Of a stretch of 64,000 nucleotides of DNA, positions 59,791-64,000 are shown one piece after another. The stretch lies in NCBI GenBank assembly GCA_037367405.1, contig JAZKJV010002613.1, positions 248,001 to 312,000 of the forward strand, given 5' to 3'. Origin of the DNA: Ottelia alismoides (lineage: Eukaryota; Streptophyta; Magnoliopsida; Alismatales; Hydrocharitaceae). Numbering within the stretch: position 1 is the stretch's first letter; every line of letters starts with the position of its first letter. Both the position numbers and the translations under genes were made by a program. Below the pieces are notes generated by a model. That model worked only from the letters and a program-made list of their open reading frames with translations, had not been told where the DNA came from and made no database searches.

Positions 59791-61867
59791 CTAATCAAGG
59801 TATGTACACCGGTGCGCTGTTGTGCATATAAGGGCATGTGAGTAATACAAACTCTTAAAGGGATCATACAGGTTCATTACTGAACCGTAAGACATGAGCT
59901 CACTCATGAGATGTTGGGAAAATCAAATTTCGTGCATGGTCGTCTTGCTTTGGAAGCTTGACTAAATTTGTAGGTTTGATATCCACTTTGGAAAGTATAT
60001 AATCAACACCTGGGTATGATATATGCTTTTGGAAAGTATATGATCGATACCAACTCCCAATGATCGAATGAGAAACTTAATGATAAATCCCTAAGTAGAC
60101 AGTGTAAAATTGATCTTATACTTCAGGATTATTCTGGGTCTTCCAGTATGAAGGATGTACATGTATTGGGAATACTTGAGGGTGATGTGAACATAAACGA
60201 TTGTATAACCATGACGCTTCCATTCCTAGGGAGTGATGAAACGGGTCTGGATTTTAGTGACTCCTCTCGGTAGAGAAGTAATCTGATCTTAATCCAAATG
60301 TTGTAAATTGATCTGAATGTGATTCAGATGCAATGAGAAGATTAGATTTATGGTTTTGATTTAATCAAGCATCTATGGGAGGCCCGAGATCTGTATTTGT
60401 GTGATCTCAATATCCAAGCCACTATACGTCGAATAATACAATCTCCCTGTCCTTATATCCAAGTATCTGCGGAGAAAGCACATTATCCGTGAAAGAGTTC
60501 AGGATAATTTCATTGTTGATATAAGTATCCAAGCATTGAGAAAATGGATAATTAAATGAGATTTAATTATCATGATTAATATGAATTCGATTCATATTAT
60601 AAAGAGAGTTATCTTATATAATTAAATGTGATTTGATTATCAAAGATGTAAATAATATGAATGTGATTCATATTATTTGGGCACAAGAGAAAACAGATCC
60701 AAGATGATTAAATGTGATTTAATGATCATGGATATGAATAATGTAGATAGAAATATCCATATTAATCATATATATTATAAATATGGTTTATAATATATAA
60801 GAGAGAGCTATTTGTAATTTACATTTGTTAATTAAATGTTGATGTGAATTGGATTCACATTGGACATTAAATTGAAAATGTAATTTACATTTTATTTTGG
60901 GTTGTGAATGTGATTCACAATTTTCCAATGGCAAGATTACAATATTCACAAAATAATTATGAATTATTTTTTGTTGAATAATTTATAACAAGTGTTGTTG
61001 TAAATCTTGGAGATTTCCATGGAATAATGTAATCTCACGAGATTGCATGAGATTGCCACCAAATCCCATATTATGGAAGGATGCAATCTTCATTCCAATA
61101 ATCTCCAAGATTGCTTGATTTAATTTTGGATTAATTTATTTTGATTTATCAATATAGATTTAATCTAAATTAAATTAATTGTTGTTGGTTTTTACCAACA
61201 CAAATCTTAGCCATTAAAAGAAACACAAATCAATGAGAGCCATTGGATTTGTGTTGCCCATGGATTGAGATCCATGGATTCCAAAATATTATAAAAGGAG
61301 AGGCACCCCTTTGATCTTCTTTACACACAAGAGAACAAAAGTCTCTCTCTATTTCTCTCTCTACACACCCTCTCTTCTTCTCTCATATGACCGTCCACCA
61401 TGGATGCCCTACAGAGGTTCTCTATCGCCGCAGGGTCGTCATTATGTTACCCAATCGTTTGCTTGTGGATCTCCGTCTCCTTCGGTGTACCTCGCTCGTG
61501 AAGAATACGTCGGATCTCGTGTGTCGAGATCAGGAGATCCACGGCTTGGATCATAAACATGGATTGCGAGAAGCACGCGATTCATCCCCGCGCTCGCAAG
61601 CGTCTCCTTCGTCGGATCGGACTTGAGACAGGAGGTCTCTTCATTTAGAGACTCAATCGCAACCACGCTTCAAGAGGTAATCCTATTACTTGTTTGTTGT
61701 TTAGACGAAATGATTTGAGAAGCATTCTTGGATCATGTGGTTTCATCGCATGAAAAATTTTTAATTTTCGTTGCATAGAACAACTAGTCTGACTACTCGT
61801 TCTTCATCGTATTCGATACGATGCTCACGGTTCCGTGATGCACTTAAGGATATAACCATATCCTTCA
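59791..61867 (+). repeat. 5' LTR of copia D, second part
   Basis: Continues 48560-49080. Together the two parts make about 2.6 kb. It contains a TATAAAAG at 61290-61297 and a 29-codon frame at 61559-61648. It ends TCCTTCA before an intact primer site. Confidence 0.92.
61290..61297 (+). promoter_or_regulatory. TATA box of copia D 5' LTR
   Basis: TATAAAAG stands in the place of TATAAATA of A and C, before GAGAGGCA. Confidence 0.65.
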
Positions 61868-61869
61868 AG

Positions 61870-61881
61870 TGGTATCAGAGC
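61870..61881 (+). promoter_or_regulatory. Primer binding site of copia D
   Basis: TGGTATCAGAGC, exact, two bases after the LTR end. Confidence 0.93.
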
Positions 61882-63549
61882 CTCAGGTTGGAGGTTCTAG
61901 ATAAGATCCGTAAACCTAGGACGACTTGGGTTCGTTAGGGTTGCGAAAGTTTTATCGCATTTCATTTTCACATCTCTGTTTTGTGATTATTTTCGACCCT
62001 GTTTAAATTGTTTAAACAGAAAATAATAAGTTGATTTTATTCCCCATTAAAAAAGGAAACCATAGGATCAGAGTTTACGTAATTTGGATTCCGTTTGCTC
62101 GAGATATGGTTGTTTTAATGAACATGTATTCACTGTTGCGGGAACTGCGAATCTTAATGTGATTAATGAGTTAATTACTGCTTTGTCCGCCTAGAAATGC
62201 ATGAAATATCACTTAGGTTCTGTCCTAAATCAAATTAGCAATCTTTTAAAAAAGATTTCAGCTAGTTTGTATTTAAATTGATTGAGATATGTTAATTTTA
62301 GTAAGTAGGGGTCACTGATGAAATTACATTCCTAATAAGAACCATGTGATTGTCAATTGGTGAAATTAATTGTTAATTTCATGAAATAATTATGGAAAAT
62401 ATTTGAGAAATATTTAATGATGATAATTTCCTTAATTGACTTGGCCTAAATAAATAAATTGATTAGATTTGATCTAGATCATAATTGGAAACACAATCAA
62501 TAAACAACTTGGTTGAATAGGATTGGGAATTTGTCTAGCAAATTTCCTTATAATAAAAAATATTTTGATTATTACTATATGGTATAGTTTCGGTTGAAAA
62601 ACCGATGATCATCTCAAAGTACACATTGATCTATTTGGCATTATCCATTCCTGAGGTGGATATGGTGTCTAGTTGGGAAGCATTGGGGTAGCGGGTCGCA
62701 CTGGTTGCGGTCCGTCCCACTTCCGTCAGTACTGGCCATGACAATGGGTAGGGACTCGATAATGCCGGAGAAATCAATATGTATTTTTCTAATTATTAAA
62801 ATTCGAATTAATACGTATTTTGATATAATACCATATATGTATTCAAGTAAAAACAATCAAGTTTGTTGATTGAATTGGACTGATAATTGATTTAATGAGA
62901 TTGAATTCATTATATCCAATTAAAAGCACTATATTATGAATAGATGTGCATTTCCCTTGGAAGAATTAATTATGTTAATATGATTCATGATAATTAATTC
63001 AAATTTGAATATGATATGGAGGATCACATAAGTGACATCCATGGTTTCCCATCAAGGTGATGGGTTCTGTCTCCAGATATTGTATGTAGGAGACGCATGT
63101 CCGAAGTGACAGCTCCTGCATACAATCCATTTGGATCGGGCTCTTCGCTTCTCAAAAGAGTAAGGACCTATGCGTAGTGACCCCAATATCAGGTCCTCAT
63201 ATTATTGGTGCGATATAGGATTGCGCATAGCGAGTTGTATTCCAGTTGACGGTTGGTTCAATTAATGACTGATCAACATCACCTTAGGGATGGTGGGCCT
63301 GGGTGTTAAAGATCAAATTGGCCGAAGCAAGGCGGAATGTGTTCCCTCTTCTTTTTATCGGAGTTACAGGTTCTCATACTATCAGGATGTAACAAAGATA
63401 AGGAATGAGATCCCAAATCTTACTTGAGATATAATGGTAAGTATATCTCTTACATTGAAAGTGATCAAGGGAATGAACTTTGATATAAAAATTCCTAAAT
63501 CAAAGTACTATATATAATTAAATATATTTATGCAAATTTCTTATTTCAG
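61882..63549 (+). other. Non-coding leader of copia D
   Basis: Corresponds to 1188-2886 of A. It keeps both intron-like signals: GTAAGT at 63437-63442 and TTTCAG at 63544-63549. No gene. Confidence 0.65.
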
Positions 63550-63600
63550 ACAATCCTTCATTAAACCCACTCAATGTTATACTCAATAATAACCAGTAAA
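63550..63600 (+). pseudogene. gag: copia D gag, first codons only
   Basis: From 63551 the translation DNPSLNPLNVIL matches the start of gag in A and C. Homology ends at about 63600. Confidence 0.5.
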
Positions 63601-64000
63601 TTAATATGGGATATCTAGGGCAAATGGGGTCATAATCGTGCAAAATAAATTCGAGTGATTTTCTAGTTTGATTCTATAATTAATCCATGTGTTTATTTCA
63701 TATTTCATGATGGGAAATAGTAAGTAAAAATAATTTTCTTACAGATCCGTGATTGCATGCAAAACATTTTTCATAGCAAGAACTCTTCGAATCTTTTTCA
63801 TGTACTTTTGGTACCAATTATAGGTTAATATTTTTGGGACATATTTAGAAATTCTAAATAAATTTATTAACCAAAAATACGCCCAAAATGTATTCTAATA
63901 GTAGGTCTTTAATTAGGCTAAAACTGATTTGAATCTTCCATCCGATGCAAAGACAATGATTCCCATGCATCAGAAACTTGAACCTTGATTGTCAAGGGTT
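63601..64000. other. Unassigned sequence, probable further insertion in copia D
   Basis: This 400-base stretch matches neither the other copia copies, which continue with gag here, nor any gypsy LTR or internal region in the window. It is AT-rich without a useful open frame. A TG at 63607 (TGGGATATC) could be an LTR start, but the other end is not visible. Confidence 0.5.

Larger units (their letters stand above)
48560..64000 (+). mobile_element. Ty1/copia element D, split by copia C, right end outside window
   Basis: Copia D starts TGTTGGACATGC at 48560 inside G3 integrase. Its 5' LTR is split by copia C at 49080/59791 and ends at 61867. The primer site and leader follow to about 63550, then the first residues of gag. 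Near 63600 homology to the other copies stops. CTGTA (48555-48559) is the expected left target duplication. Confidence 0.88.

Overview
The window looks like gene-free plant (angiosperm) repeat DNA. It is AT-rich, and nearly all of it belongs to nested, decayed LTR retrotransposons plus two small DNA-transposon derivatives (MITEs). The retrotransposons are Ty1/copia elements whose primer site matches plant initiator-tRNA-Met, and Ty3/gypsy elements of Athila/Tat type. I see no host gene, rRNA or tRNA gene, CRISPR array or intact transposon gene. I cannot name the species.

Two families dominate. (1) A copia family with unusually long LTRs (about 2.6 kb, TGTTGGACATGC...ATCCTTCA) is present as five copies: A (+, 1-9068), B (-, 24139-38712), C (+, 49081-59790), D (+, 48560 to beyond the window, split by C) and E (-, LTR fragment 40587-42154). 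(2) Gypsy elements with LTRs of 2.9-3.7 kb: G1 (+, 9069-16876), G2 (+, 16877-23661), G3 (-, 42155-48559), G4 (-, 23667-24133 continued at 38718-40581), and a solo LTR L4 (28819-32549).

The layers can be ordered. G4 is the base. G2 landed in its RNase H/integrase region, copia B in its RT-RNase H region (5-bp duplication CTAGT intact on both sides), and copia E beside its protease. G1 sits in G2, and copia A in G1. L4 and a Mutator-type MITE (34045-34348) sit in B. G3 sits in the LTR of E, copia D in the integrase region of G3, and copia C in the 5' LTR of D. A Harbinger-like MITE (53509-53660) sits in the gag of C. An unidentified insertion appears to begin in D near 63600.

All gag and pol reading frames are broken by stops and frameshifts, so nothing here is likely to encode a working protein. 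The most interesting signals are non-coding: a hairpin at the 3' end of the G2 and G3 LTRs whose two arms changed together; an array of hairpins, most followed by a copy of the polypurine tract, downstream of integrase in three gypsy elements; a hairpin in the copia U5; and a gypsy derivative (G1) that carries gag and protease but no RT, RNase H or integrase.
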